This document shows, piece by piece, positions 12,034 through 21,894 of a stretch of 64,000 nt of DNA. A model generated the notes under the pieces. It searched no databases and was not told the origin of the DNA. It saw only the letters and a program-made list of their open reading frames with translations. The position numbers and the translations under genes are program-made. Source of the stretch: Septoria linicola (Eukaryota; Ascomycota; Dothideomycetes; Mycosphaerellales; Mycosphaerellaceae); the NCBI GenBank assembly GCA_024114885.1, contig CP099419.1:4464001-4528000 (forward strand), in the 5' to 3' direction. How positions within the stretch are numbered: the stretch's first letter is position 1; each line of letters starts with the position of its first letter.

Positions 12034-12997
12034 ATGGACCACAGTCAAAGCTCGTTGGCCATCACTACCTGGGCAGAATGCCAGCGACACGCACCATATC
12101 GCGAGAATGTTGAACATCAGCAAAGTATTGGGATAGTCGAGTCACTGTTGTTAGGTACAGAATGATTCAATCCCTTATCAAGTAATACTGACATCTCCCA
12201 GGTTCGATTTCCGCATATGAAGCAGCGACCTCAATAACAAAGACATATGACCCATTCGCAGACCAGACAGGATATGGCATCATTGGAGTTTTCTGGAGCA
12301 TATTCAGCAATGCGACGAGGATGCTTGCTGGTGACACAGTCTTGGCTCAGGTACTTGCCGACTTCGTCATCGCCATGCAGGCTTTGCCAGATGCTGTCGA
12401 CACTCATGGCAGGACCATTGCGCTGGTAGGAGGCGCAGTATACTGGCGAGATCTGCCAGGCTTTGGGGTGGCGTTCAGAGAGTACGGCTTGTGTAAGTCG
12501 GCTTTGACCTCCAATTATATCGATATGCTTGGGCTGAGATCGGTGCAGACGTCGATGGTCCTGACGACAACGACGACGATTTCATTGGCTACATCGCTCA
12601 AACTACGCTATTCGTCAACGCAACTACATTCGCAGCCGAGCTACTGGTCAGAGCGCCATTCGAGGTGCACATGGATTTCTACGCTCTCAACGCACTGATG
12701 ACCGCACTGCGAAGAGACGAGACTGTCGATAGCACTGATGAGAGGCAAGCCGAAGTGTCTCTATATCTGCCAGCGGCTGCTCGTTGGATCGAGATTGCGG
12801 GAGGATCGCTTTACTCGTTGTGTCAAAGGAAGTCGGGTGAAGGGCAAGGCGGCAAGAGGTTGTCGCTAGGACAATGGGAATACTGGAAAGAGAGATTCGC
12901 CATCATCAGTGAATCTGGTGGCTTCTCTGACGATCAGAAGACCTTAGCCAAAGAGGCATACGAGAAGATGAGCGCACTAGAACATATCGGTCCATGA
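12034..12997 (+). CDS. DUF3632-like cytosolic protein
   Basis: Exons 12034-12154, 12202-12492 and 12549-12997 give 286 residues; introns start GTACAG and GTAAGT, and all phases close. The N-terminal part has an 'A-A-x-x-I-x-x-x-Y-D-P' segment followed by helices (FWSIFSNATR, LADFVIAMQALP). The C-terminal part has AARWIEIAGGSLY and LSLGQWEYWKERF, which resemble the conserved end of DUF3632, a fungal family of unknown function common in plant-associated Pezizomycotina. The assignment is from memory of the family pattern. No signal peptide or membrane segment is present. The start at MDHSQSS is the last ATG before the first donor. Confidence 0.72.
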
Positions 12998-13266
12998 AGA
13001 CTGTACTCTAGTCCTGGCATGTATAGGGGCTTGGAGGTCATCATGTATATTCGTGGTGCTCCCACGCGTAAGCTGATGTGGGCAAAAGGTAGATCGGTGG
13101 ACAAGAGTCCATGCAGACTGGGGATCGATGTCTAAGACCATGTGGAGAAGGCTAGTTAGGCATGGCATTGTCTTCACTATGCACATTCGTCAACTTGAAA
13201 TCACGAAATATCATCGAAGCTACAGCGTTATATACTGAAATTTCCTGAGCGATTCCTTCCTTAGCA

Positions 13267-15104
13267 CTACCTCCTGACAGGCAGCACCAATCCAGGTCTT
13301 CTCCCACTCCTCTCCATCGAGCTCCTCGCTCTCTCGCCCGAACTTCTCGGACTCACCTTTGACGAAGCCCTCCTGCTCCTCTTCTCCGCAGAAGTGCGCG
13401 TACCCGCCTCAACGAACAGCCCATCGTCCTCCATGCCAGCGCCATTCGAGAATTGATCGAAGAAGCCAAAATCGACGTCATCAATGTTACTCATATCATT
13501 GTACAACGAGGCGAAGGTTTCTGGTGTGGGGTCTCTGGCGGTAAATGGCTGGGCAGGAGTAGATCTGTGTGATATAAGTCAGTGATGTACGTGAGAAGTG
13601 AGAGTGACGAGTCAGGAAGAATGTACTAGGAGAATGGAGATGTTGGGTATCATACAAATTCCTGCGATGTTACAAAGCTACAGTAGAGAGATGAGTGAGT
13701 GACCAGCACTCACGAAGGAAAGACAACTTACTCCCCGTAGTAAACCGGCTGCTTGGTAGCGCGAGCAGGTCGGCGAGAAGGATTCTGCCTCTCAGCAGAA
13801 GCGCGAGAGACCATTTCATCGAACTCTGCTGAAGCAGAGGCGCGCTGTTCGGCCGAGAGACGCATCTTCTTCGACATTGTCGTTGGCTCGTAGGAATTGT
13901 CTGGAGAAACGAAGAGGTCGTCTGGGTCGGAAAGCTCAGAGTCGGACTCAGCGTCGTTTTCAAGGTCGACTTGGAAGGCATTGTCCTTGTTCGAAGCCGG
14001 TCGTCTGGAGCCGAAAGTCTTAGGACGAGCCTCGCTGCCGTCGTCTTGCGAGTTGCGCTTAGCGCGTTGCCGGCGAGCGTCGAGGTTGATCTGGTAGGCA
14101 CCGCAGGTACAAGTCTCGTTGCCAAAGTCACGAGCGAGGTCGTCTTTCGGCATGTACTTGTAGTTGGGGTACTTGCGGGCGTGCTCCTTCTTCAGCTTTT
14201 CGGCCTCCTTGTTGTAGCGTTGCTGTTGTCTTTCCGAGAGGATATTCCACAGACGCGATGCTTGTTGGATGGCAAGCTTATGCCCGCCGATCATGCGGAC
14301 GCGCTCCTCGTTGGTCATCAGAGCACGAATGTCTTCTGGGAACTTGCCTTGGCTGCGGAAGACGATGAAGGCATTGGCGGGACGAGGAATGTGCTCAGCG
14401 GCGCTGCAGCCACACTTGGCCACGATGGAGTTCTTGTGGACAGCGTTTCTGCGAGCCGTAGGAGCAGGCTTGCTTTTGGGGAAGCGGTTCGTGCGCTTGC
14501 GTGGAGTCGCCGGCTGTCTTGGAAAAGATGGACGGTGCTTCCGAGATCCAGAAGCAGCATGGTCGGGTGTGTAGCTGTCGTCCATTGGGATGTCATCGAA
14601 GTTGCCTGAGCTGAAGCCAGTGCCAGACCCGTAAGGCGTGTTCGAGTAGGCATTGCCATTGGAAGGCTCTGAATACATATGCGCCGCTGGTGCTGTTGCT
14701 GAGCCTGAGGCAGACTGACCAAATGGAGCAGGGCTGTAGATTGCAGCTGCCTCTGGGGCGGGCACTAGGTTGTAGTAGCCAATCTCGGGGTCGAACGAGA
14801 AGGTAGGATATGGTACTGCCACAAACCAGCCAAGATCGGAGCGGAAGCTATACGTAGGATTAGCAGCTGCAGTCGAAGGCGCCCTCGAGGCGGAGGCCGA
14901 CTGCTGGAACGTTGGAAGTGGCTGTTGTGGAGTAGCGAAGTTCTGCATTCCGCTGGTCATTGTCTGGTCAGTATCATAGCCTGCGTTGTGAGCAGTGAGC
15001 AGTGCAGCGAGATTGGAGTCAAAGCCGGAATTGCCTCCCTCCTGGTTGTTACCATTGTTGTTGCTGTCGTAGCCAGCATCGAAGTTCCAGGGGTATTCAT
15101 CCAT
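13267..15104 (-). CDS. HMG-box transcription factor with flanking Cys motifs
   Basis: Two exons (15104-13732 and 13564-13267) give 556 residues; the single intron is 167 bp, long for this window. Residues 1-200 are Asn/Gln/Ser/Gly-rich. One HMG box lies at about 238-318, opening with IPRPANAFIVFRSQ and holding ASRLWNILSERQQQRYNKEA, similar to MAT-type/Ste11-type boxes that bend DNA. It is bracketed by two short Cys motifs, KCGCSAAEH just before and CTCGAY just after, which might bind metal or form a local clamp; that is speculation. The tail is basic and Ser-rich. It is not MAT1-2-1, since the expected neighbours (SLA2, APN2) are absent. A nuclear regulatory role is inferred. Confidence 0.82.
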
Positions 15105-16114
15105 GATTGCGGTTGTTGGGGTGTTGGTCGTGGTAATATCTGTAGAACGAGCTCAGAGGTCAATCTGTGGGCTGTGAGCGTTGGGGACGCTTTTGTCAGT
15201 TTCTGATTGTTCTCTGCAGCCGTTCTTGGAAGTAGTATGAGCAGGAAAGAAATCATTTGGAGAGCCGTTTCCGGCATATATGCTGCGAACTCTTTGTTGC
15301 CTCGAGATGGAAGTGTTCATTGTGCTTGCGAATCTAAGGGTTTGAAGTAGTCCAATGCCTTAGAGGAGTACAAAGCCGTATGTATGGGGTTCTACAAAGG
15401 AAGCGAATAATCGCATTGTATGTAATGAGCATTGTTGCAGTCGCCATTGGCGAATCGGCGAAGGCATTGTGCACATGTACAGCGAGATTCAGCGACTCTG
15501 CCTGGCAGTCAAAGCCTGAGAAGACCAATTAGCACAGACTCTCACTCGTTCAAATGTTGCAAGGCAATGGCGTGCGGAGATCCAAATCAGAAAGACTAAT
15601 CAATAAATTCCATCAACACCACATTTTGTGGCTCCGGATCTAGAGCTAAGATGATCATCATGTAGAATCCTGGGGCAGATGTAGAGAAAATTCAGACGTA
15701 CCTTCGTGAATGCTTTCGTGACTAAACCGGGCCATTGAAATAGATGTGTAGGCCCTGCGCCCATCCAACGTTGTTATAGAACAAGTCGGTATGTGGGTTG
15801 GCGAGGCAATTTATCACTCTTGCACTTCTTGAAAGCGGCACAACGATAGCCATAGATTTGGGCTGCATTGCAATTTGACATCCGTGCGCATACTTCCTTC
15901 CGATGAAGAGTTTGTCGCCCTCACTAAAGGGAGATCAGGGTGAAAATGCTGTACAGAACGTATCGAATCTAGCACACCAGTAAGTCAATTGATCGCCAGC
16001 ACCAAGCCTTGCCATCTCGGCAGATTGATGCGCCTCCATTGCGCCGCAAAACGCCAAACCGGACTGAGTTCTTTGTAACATCGTCATTCATCTTGACACA
16101 AAGCCGGATCAAAC
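15105..16114. other. intergenic, nothing recognised
   Basis: About 1 kb separates the start of the HMG gene from the stop of NOP1. It carries the HMG gene promoter and 5' UTR. Short frames here lack protein-like composition. Confidence 0.5.
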
Positions 16115-17216
16115 TTATCCGGACCGCTGGTATACACCGACAACCATGGCGTGGTCACGCTCGAAAGGCTCAAGCGTGAGCTGCTCCTTTGGCTTGATGC
16201 GCTCTTCCCTGAGCTTGACAACTTCTCTTGCGAATACAGCCTCTGGCGATGCGGTCGAGTCGATACAGCTGGCCTTGATGGAGATGAGGACACCACCGCC
16301 GACCTTCAAGAACTGGTGGGCGTTAAGACCAACGATACGTGCTTGATCAGGTTGCGCAACATCGGCGAAGATGCAGTCGACCATGCTGACGAGCATGCGG
16401 TATTTGAGAGGGTGACGGGCGTCTTCGACGATAGGGATGACGTTTGTACGGTGTGTTGCCATGTTGATCAGATCACGGCCAGATCGGTGGGAGAACTCGA
16501 CGGCGAAGACGGTACCAGTGGGGCCGACAATGTCAGCAACGTGGGAAACGGAGGTACCAGAAGCAGCACCAAGATAGAGGACCTTGCTGCCAGGCTTCAT
16601 GTGAATGTCCTCTAGACCTCCGAGGATACCAGCAGCCAACTTTGATCGGAAAGGATTCCATACACGGTATTCGGTCTTGGTCGTGAGAGCGTCGCCGTTG
16701 GTTGGGTCACCGGTGGTCGTGGCAGGTGTGTCGATGGAAATGCGCTTCTCGCCGTAGACGGCCTCGCCTGGAGTCAAGTTCTTCGTCACGAGCAAATCTT
16801 CCTTGCCGCGTGCGACGAAGACACCGGCGTGTCTGTGTGGCTCGATGATGACCTTCTGACCGCCCTTTGGAACATGTTAGTGCTGCTTCATTTTCTCGAC
16901 TCGTCTTTCCTGCATACCTTTGCACCAGCGCCGCCTCTGCCGCCACGAGGTGCTCCTCTGCCGCGAGGAGCACCACGTCCTCTGCCACCGCCGCCTCGTC
17001 CTCGGTCGCCGCCTCCACGGCCACCTCCGCGACCACCACGGTCACCGCCAAAGCCACCTGACATATATTAGTGATGGTCGCAAATTTGTCTGCAGCTCAA
17101 AAAGCAGTACCTCTTGAGCCACCACGGCCACCTCTGTCGCCAAAGCCGCCACGGCTACCGCCACGACCACGGTCTCCGCCGCCACGACCACCTCTACCGC
17201 CAGGAGTGAATGCCAT
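16115..17216 (-). CDS. NOP1: fibrillarin, rRNA 2'-O-methyltransferase of box C/D snoRNPs
   Basis: Exons 17216-17111, 17057-16918 and 16864-16115 give 331 residues. Residues 1-82 form the glycine/arginine-rich domain (RGG repeats), spread over exons 1 and 2 so that exon 3 begins at GGQKVIIEPHRH. Then comes the SAM-dependent methyltransferase domain with KVLYLGAASGTSVSHVAD (SAM-binding loop), VFAVEFSHRSGRDL and the catalytic-core segment DCIFADVAQPDQARI. The length and end (MVVGVYQ) match the family. The protein methylates pre-rRNA in the nucleolus using box C/D guide RNAs. It is divergent from RPL17 across 238 bp, so the two ribosome genes may share upstream control. Confidence 0.97.
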
Positions 17217-17454
17217 GTTGTGAGTAGAATGTGTTGGGGTGTGTGCTGATCGATGCAACCTCCAGCTATCCGGAGCTTCGAGATTTTTTGGAAGAAGAGG
17301 AAAAAGGCCGCTAGCCGAGTTCGTGCTTAGTGCCACGCCAAGACTCAATTCTTCGCACACCTGGGGAAAGCGCGACCAGACTGCAGTGCGACTTCTTTTC
17401 TCTGTCATCGGTCGTCTTCACCACTCCTTCCCGTCGCTAACCAACACAGTCAAA
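17217..17454. promoter_or_regulatory. divergent NOP1/RPL17 promoter region
   Basis: This 238-bp gap separates the start codons of two ribosome-biogenesis genes read in opposite directions. It contains a T-rich run (gagattttttgg) next to a purine-rich run (ggaagaagaggaaaaagg), and a pyrimidine-rich leader before the RPL17 ATG as usual for ribosomal protein genes. No specific factor site can be named with confidence. Confidence 0.6.
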
Positions 17455-18237
17455 ATGGTACACCTCAGCGCACTCCGCACCGCTGTCTCGCCCTGCTGAC
17501 CGGATTCTCGCAGGTCCGCTACGCCGCCACCGAGATCGAGTCCGCAAAGAGCGCCCGCGCTCGCGGCTCCTACCTGCGTGTTTCGTTCAAGAACACGCGC
17601 GAGACGGCCCAGGCCATCAACGGATGGAAGCTGCAGCGCGCGCTCACCTACCTCGACAATGTGCAGAACAAGGCCGAGGCGGTGCCAATGAGGAGATATG
17701 CTGGGAGCACTGGCCGTACAGCCCAAGGTACGTAGCCCATCTACTGGTGATGTGGCAGCCATGTGCGAGGATGCATAGATGGACACATTGAAGTCAAACA
17801 ACACATGGACAATCATACTGAGACAATCCTCCTTCAGGCAAGGCCTTCGGCGTCAGCAAGGCTCGCTGGCCAGTCAAGTCGGCTGAGTTCCTCTCTTCGC
17901 TCCTCAAGAACGCCGAGGCCAACGCCGACACCAAGGGTCTGGACACCTCCAACCTGATCGTCAAGCACATCCAGGTTAACCAGGCACCAAAGCAGCGTCG
18001 TCGCACCTACCGTGCTCACGGTCGTGTAAGTTTGATCTTGCTCCTCTACCATCACCTCTTGCGCTGACCAGTCCCGCCCAGATCAACCCATACATGAGCA
18101 ACCCCTGCCACATCGAGCTCATCCTCACCGAGGGCGAGGAGGTTGTCCAGAAGTCCAATGAGGTTAACCCACGCACCCAGCACCTTAGCTCCCGCCAGCG
18201 TGGTCAGCGCGCCCGCAAGGCCATCGCTGCCGCATAG
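17455..18237 (+). CDS. RPL17: 60S ribosomal protein L17 (uL22)
   Basis: Exon 1 is just the ATG (17455-17457), followed directly by an intron ending TTCTCGCAG. Exons 17514-17727, 17838-18025 and 18082-18237 complete 186 residues beginning MVRYAATEIESAKSARARG. The expected uL22 features are present: SFKNTRETAQAI near the N-terminus, the extended loop region with GRTAQGK and QAPKQRRRTYRAHGRIN lining the peptide exit tunnel, and HIELILTEGEE. Introns use GTACAC, GTACGT and GTAAGT donors. The length matches the 184-residue yeast protein. An intron after the initiator ATG occurs in other fungal ribosomal protein genes and defeats simple frame-based gene finding, since the genomic frame after the ATG stops quickly. 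Confidence 0.96.
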
Positions 18238-18849
18238 ATTGTGACACACTTCCAGTCTAGACGAGCGGGCTATTGGCCTTGATCAAAACCGGAGTTGATG
18301 TCACGTCCGGATACAGGCGCATCATTGGGCAGAGTCGGTTCACGACGGAACGGGAATGAAGGTGCACATAGAAAGTCATGTGCGGGAGTTCTATACCACT
18401 TCCTCTACCAGCTGCCGCTGCTTCTGTCTTTCGCAGCATGCAGAGCGTCCATCAAGGCAAACGAGTCAAAAGCTTCGAACAAGTCGCTTCGTCTTCTCTC
18501 CATGTGCTGTTCTGTTCAATCATGCATCCATCTCATCTATCATAGTCTGGACCCAGACTTTGGTCTACCTGTATCGTTCCTGCGCAAAGACTCCGACCCA
18601 TAATCTATCGCACTTCCGGCTGTAGCAGCAACCTCAACACCCACTCCAGCCTGATCGTTCGCCGTATCGTCGTTGAGAAAGCTTTCGTCGCCCGTGAAGT
18701 GCCTATCGCGAAGTCGAGCATGTAAGCAACTGCTTTGCAAGGTACACTCAACATCCCTTCTTTGTGTAGACATGCAGCAGAAACACGCAAGAGTCCCACA
18801 GCTTCCACAAATAGAACACCAGCAAAGCCAGGTGAAGCAAAGCGCAGCA

Positions 18850-20192
18850 CTACTGCATCTTTGTAGACTTTGCAGCTTCATCGCCCTCTGCTGGCGTGGC
18901 GACTTGCTGCTCAGCAGTCGGCACAGGACCAAGAGAAGCTGCCTCTTTGCCATACTCCATCTTGTACTGCTCTTTCTCCATCTCGAAGTTCCTGCAAATG
19001 AAAACCACAAATCAGACAATCCAAAACGAACAGCATGCGAAGCAGACAGAACGCACGCAGCAGAAGTGAATCGCAAAAGGCATCAGACGAAAAAGGGAAA
19101 AAGGAAAAAGAAAAGAAAACCACTCACCATCCTCTCTCCTCCCCACCCGTCAAAAACGAGCAATCCCCATTAACCTCACAATCCCACCCTCCACCAACAC
19201 CCTTCCCATTCTTCCACCCCACATCCGGCACCTCATCCGCCTTCTCAGGATCCCACCCCTCCGCAGCCCCCGTCGCCCTCATCGTAAACTTACTCATCGG
19301 CTTCCTCACAAACTTCGAAAACGAACACGTGAAACAGTTGAAATCTTCCTCTCCCTCGTCTTCAGGCATGCGTCCTGTCAGCGCACGACCGATGGCGATC
19401 ATGGATGCGGCGTGCGTGCAGATGAGCAGGGTCTTTGGGCCAGAGGGATCGGAGTCTGCGCGCGCGATGATGGATGTGAGGGCGTAGGCGAGGCGGTTGT
19501 GGAGTTGGGGGATGGATTCGCCGTTTTTGGAGGGGATGATTGAGACGGGAGCTTCGATCAGGTTGGGGAAGTGGTCGTTTAGGACATCGATTGTGGCCGG
19601 GCTAGGGTGGTCGAAGCGTGCTTGGCCGTAGAATTCGCCGACGCCGCGATCGATGTGGACTTGAGAGGGTTTCTTTCCAGACGCGGCTTGGGCGTCGGTG
19701 AAGGGCTTGAGGGTTTGGATGCAGCGGTAGAAGGGGGACGAGTAGATCAGGTCGACGGGCGGTTGGACCTTGGAGAGGTGAGCGCCGAGTTGCTCTGCTT
19801 GTTGGTAGCCGTAGGAGGCGAGGGCTGGGTCCGCCACTATGCCTGTGGGTGAGGGGACTGTGCTGTTGTAGTGGCCTGTTGATGGGTCGACGGTCCAGTT
19901 GGAGCGGTACTGAGAGATATGTTAGTGTCGGACTCGAACATGAAGAACAAAGAGACGAGTAGTGTTGACTGGCGAAGCAGCGAGTCAGACGGCACTTCTG
20001 TCAGCACTTCGTTTAGGAACACATCTCTTGAAGCATATCGAGTCGCAACTGTCCAAAGAAGGTAGTCGTGCCCCAGTCACATGCTCCACTTGGCGCACTT
20101 CTTGCGGTCTATTTCGCGAACTTCTTGCAGTCCAGGCACTGCGAGAGTGTTCAACTTACCCCATGACGAACAACATAGATCACCTCGAGCAT
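18850..20192 (-). CDS. histidine phosphatase family protein related to TFC7 (TFIIIC tau55)
   Basis: Exons 20192-20160, 19909-19128 and 18991-18850 give 318 residues; introns are 250 and 136 bp. Exon 1 encodes MLEVIYVVRHG, with the RHG motif that holds the phospho-accepting His. Exon 2 starts YRSNWTVDPSTG, typical of the Tfc7/YNL108C branch, then has SPFYRCIQTL, GVGEFYG and the second catalytic His in LLICTHAASM. The C-terminus is an acidic helix, EMEKEQYKMEYGKEA. In yeast, Tfc7 is a subunit of RNA polymerase III factor TFIIIC, while its paralogue has an unknown role; which of the two this one is cannot be decided. The phosphatase core appears intact. Confidence 0.85.
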
Positions 20193-20649
20193 CTTCGCAG
20201 TCTTGTCTGTATCGAGTTCGAATGTGGTTGTGAGTCGAGATGTGTTTGCAAGAACGAAGTCCACAAAAAGTGGACGGGCTTTGAAGGTCGGGCCGAGGCC
20301 AATGAGCGCATCAAAGCAAACTTGGGCTCACGATTTGTCCACCGTCAAGACATCACAGTCACAGTCATCATTAGATGTCATCAAAGTGGCATTTGAGGAA
20401 AATCTGAAGAGCTTTGCTTGCTGCTGGCTGTACTCTGTAGAGCCATGGTAGCATGTGTAGCAGATCTGCTTTCTTGTCACCTCGACACGACTTCATTGAA
20501 CATTTTCCAGACAATTCTCCGCTGCGATTTTCCCATCCATATCCCAGCTTCCCTATTGACCATTTCCCTTAAACAAGTCCAACCACTCAAGGCTCTGCCA
20601 GGATACCGCACTACGCAAACAGTCAGCAAGAACCACAGTCAATCAAACT
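20193..20649. other. intergenic, nothing recognised
   Basis: About 460 bp between the phosphatase gene start and the end of the small secreted protein gene. It must hold the promoter of the first and the 3' UTR of the second. Confidence 0.5.
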
Positions 20650-21237
20650 TCAGTTCCAACTCACACTCATGAACGCCGTATACGAAACCTCACTCGGCGT
20701 AGCCAACTGCCCATTGTACACACAAGCATGATGCTCGCGATCATCCACACACTGATACTCATACTTGGCGCCTCCGTCTTTCGCCGCAATGCTCGCAGTC
20801 ACGTTGCTGTAGTCCCACTCGTCATTCACATCTCTTTGACAGCCATGGAAATTGATGTCGACATTTGCGTAGCAGTCCCAGTCGAACGTGCCGAATTTGT
20901 TGGAGAGGGGAATGTGCATGAACTCGACGGTGCGGTTGACGCCGTTGTCTGAGCAGATGTCGCCGCCGGAGGAGATTTTGTTGGATTTGGAGCACCAGTT
21001 GTAGCCGAACACCCAGGCGTTGATTTCGGAGGTGTTGTCGGGGAGTCTTTCACGTAGGTCAGAGGTTGATTGGGAGAGGGAGAGGGTGTCTGGGGTGATG
21101 ACTTACTTTACAGCAGCGATCATGACATTTGGTCCGAGAGTGTTGTTAAATGGGCAGCTAACTGAGTTCTCACTTGGTCCGCCTTGAGCAGAGGCCAGGA
21201 CGCTGAAGAGGCCGGCAGTGGCAGCAGCGAGTTTCAT
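20650..21237 (-). CDS. small secreted Cys-rich protein, effector-like
   Basis: Exons 21237-21107 and 21046-20650 give 175 residues. A signal peptide is clear (MKLAAATAGLFSVLASAQ). The mature part of about 155 residues has seven cysteines and possible N-glycosylation sites (NNT, NRT, NVT), with segments NAWVFGYNWCSK and FDWDCYANVDINFHGCQRD. No family was recognised; size and pattern resemble AA1-like/Alt a 1-type secreted proteins but no diagnostic motif is visible. The intron begins GTAAGT and ends GAAAG. The stop follows FMSVSWN; a GTGAGT just before it could be another donor, so the last few residues are uncertain. Expected outside the cell. Confidence 0.68.
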
Positions 21238-21303
21238 GATGGAGAACATGTTCAACAGACACAGATTGATCAGTACAGCCGTGAGCGTCGGAATCGTGTC
21301 TGA

Positions 21304-21330
21304 CGAGCGAGCGAGCGAGCGAGCGAGCGA
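21304..21330. repeat. (GCGA)n microsatellite
   Basis: A run of about seven gcga units lies just upstream of the small secreted protein's start, in its promoter or 5' UTR. Variation in its length could alter expression; that is inference only. Confidence 0.9.
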
Positions 21331-21894
21331 TACTCTCGATTCTTATCCTCGAACGAGACTCGCTAGCCTAGTCTACCTGTTTCTTGGCTTGACAGCCATA
21401 AGCCACGGACCGCAGACAATCTCGATGCCGCGCTCCTGGCTGTACTATTCGGAGAGTCTTGGAAGATAATCTAGTTATCGAAGTAAGACATGTCACCATG
21501 GCGCCACTATACACTTCCGCGCGAGATATAAGCACGGAACGAAGTGCACCCTCCCCAGCCGTGCGTGGCACTACTTGAGCACCATTGCAAAGGCCATATT
21601 CACAGCCGAAGATTGGTCAGACTCAGCGCCGAGAAGTCTAGAGTCTCTTATGCTAGTCATCTGCCTATTTCTTATGCCTGGGGCAACCTGGTCTACGGCA
21701 CTCGGGAGCTTTCAAGGTTTGGGTTCGGCAAAGGAAGGAATAGCTTCCGGATGTGCCGCAACCTTTCGATCGAGTTGGACATCGTTCCTTCGACTTCACT
21801 TCTGTACTGCAGTCGTGAGCTGAACGTCTCGCAGATAGGGTCTATCTGCTATTTTCAATCTCAGAATTACACGCGGCCGAGCGTCAGAGCAGCA
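21331..21894. other. intergenic, nothing recognised
   Basis: Promoter side of the small secreted protein gene and 3' flank of the long coiled-coil gene. Frames here are short and not protein-like. Confidence 0.5.

Noticed and set aside
13267..15104. mating-type gene MAT1-2-1
   Set aside because: Although an HMG box is present, the box sequence is not MAT-like throughout and the usual neighbours are missing; the protein is also much longer than MAT1-2-1.
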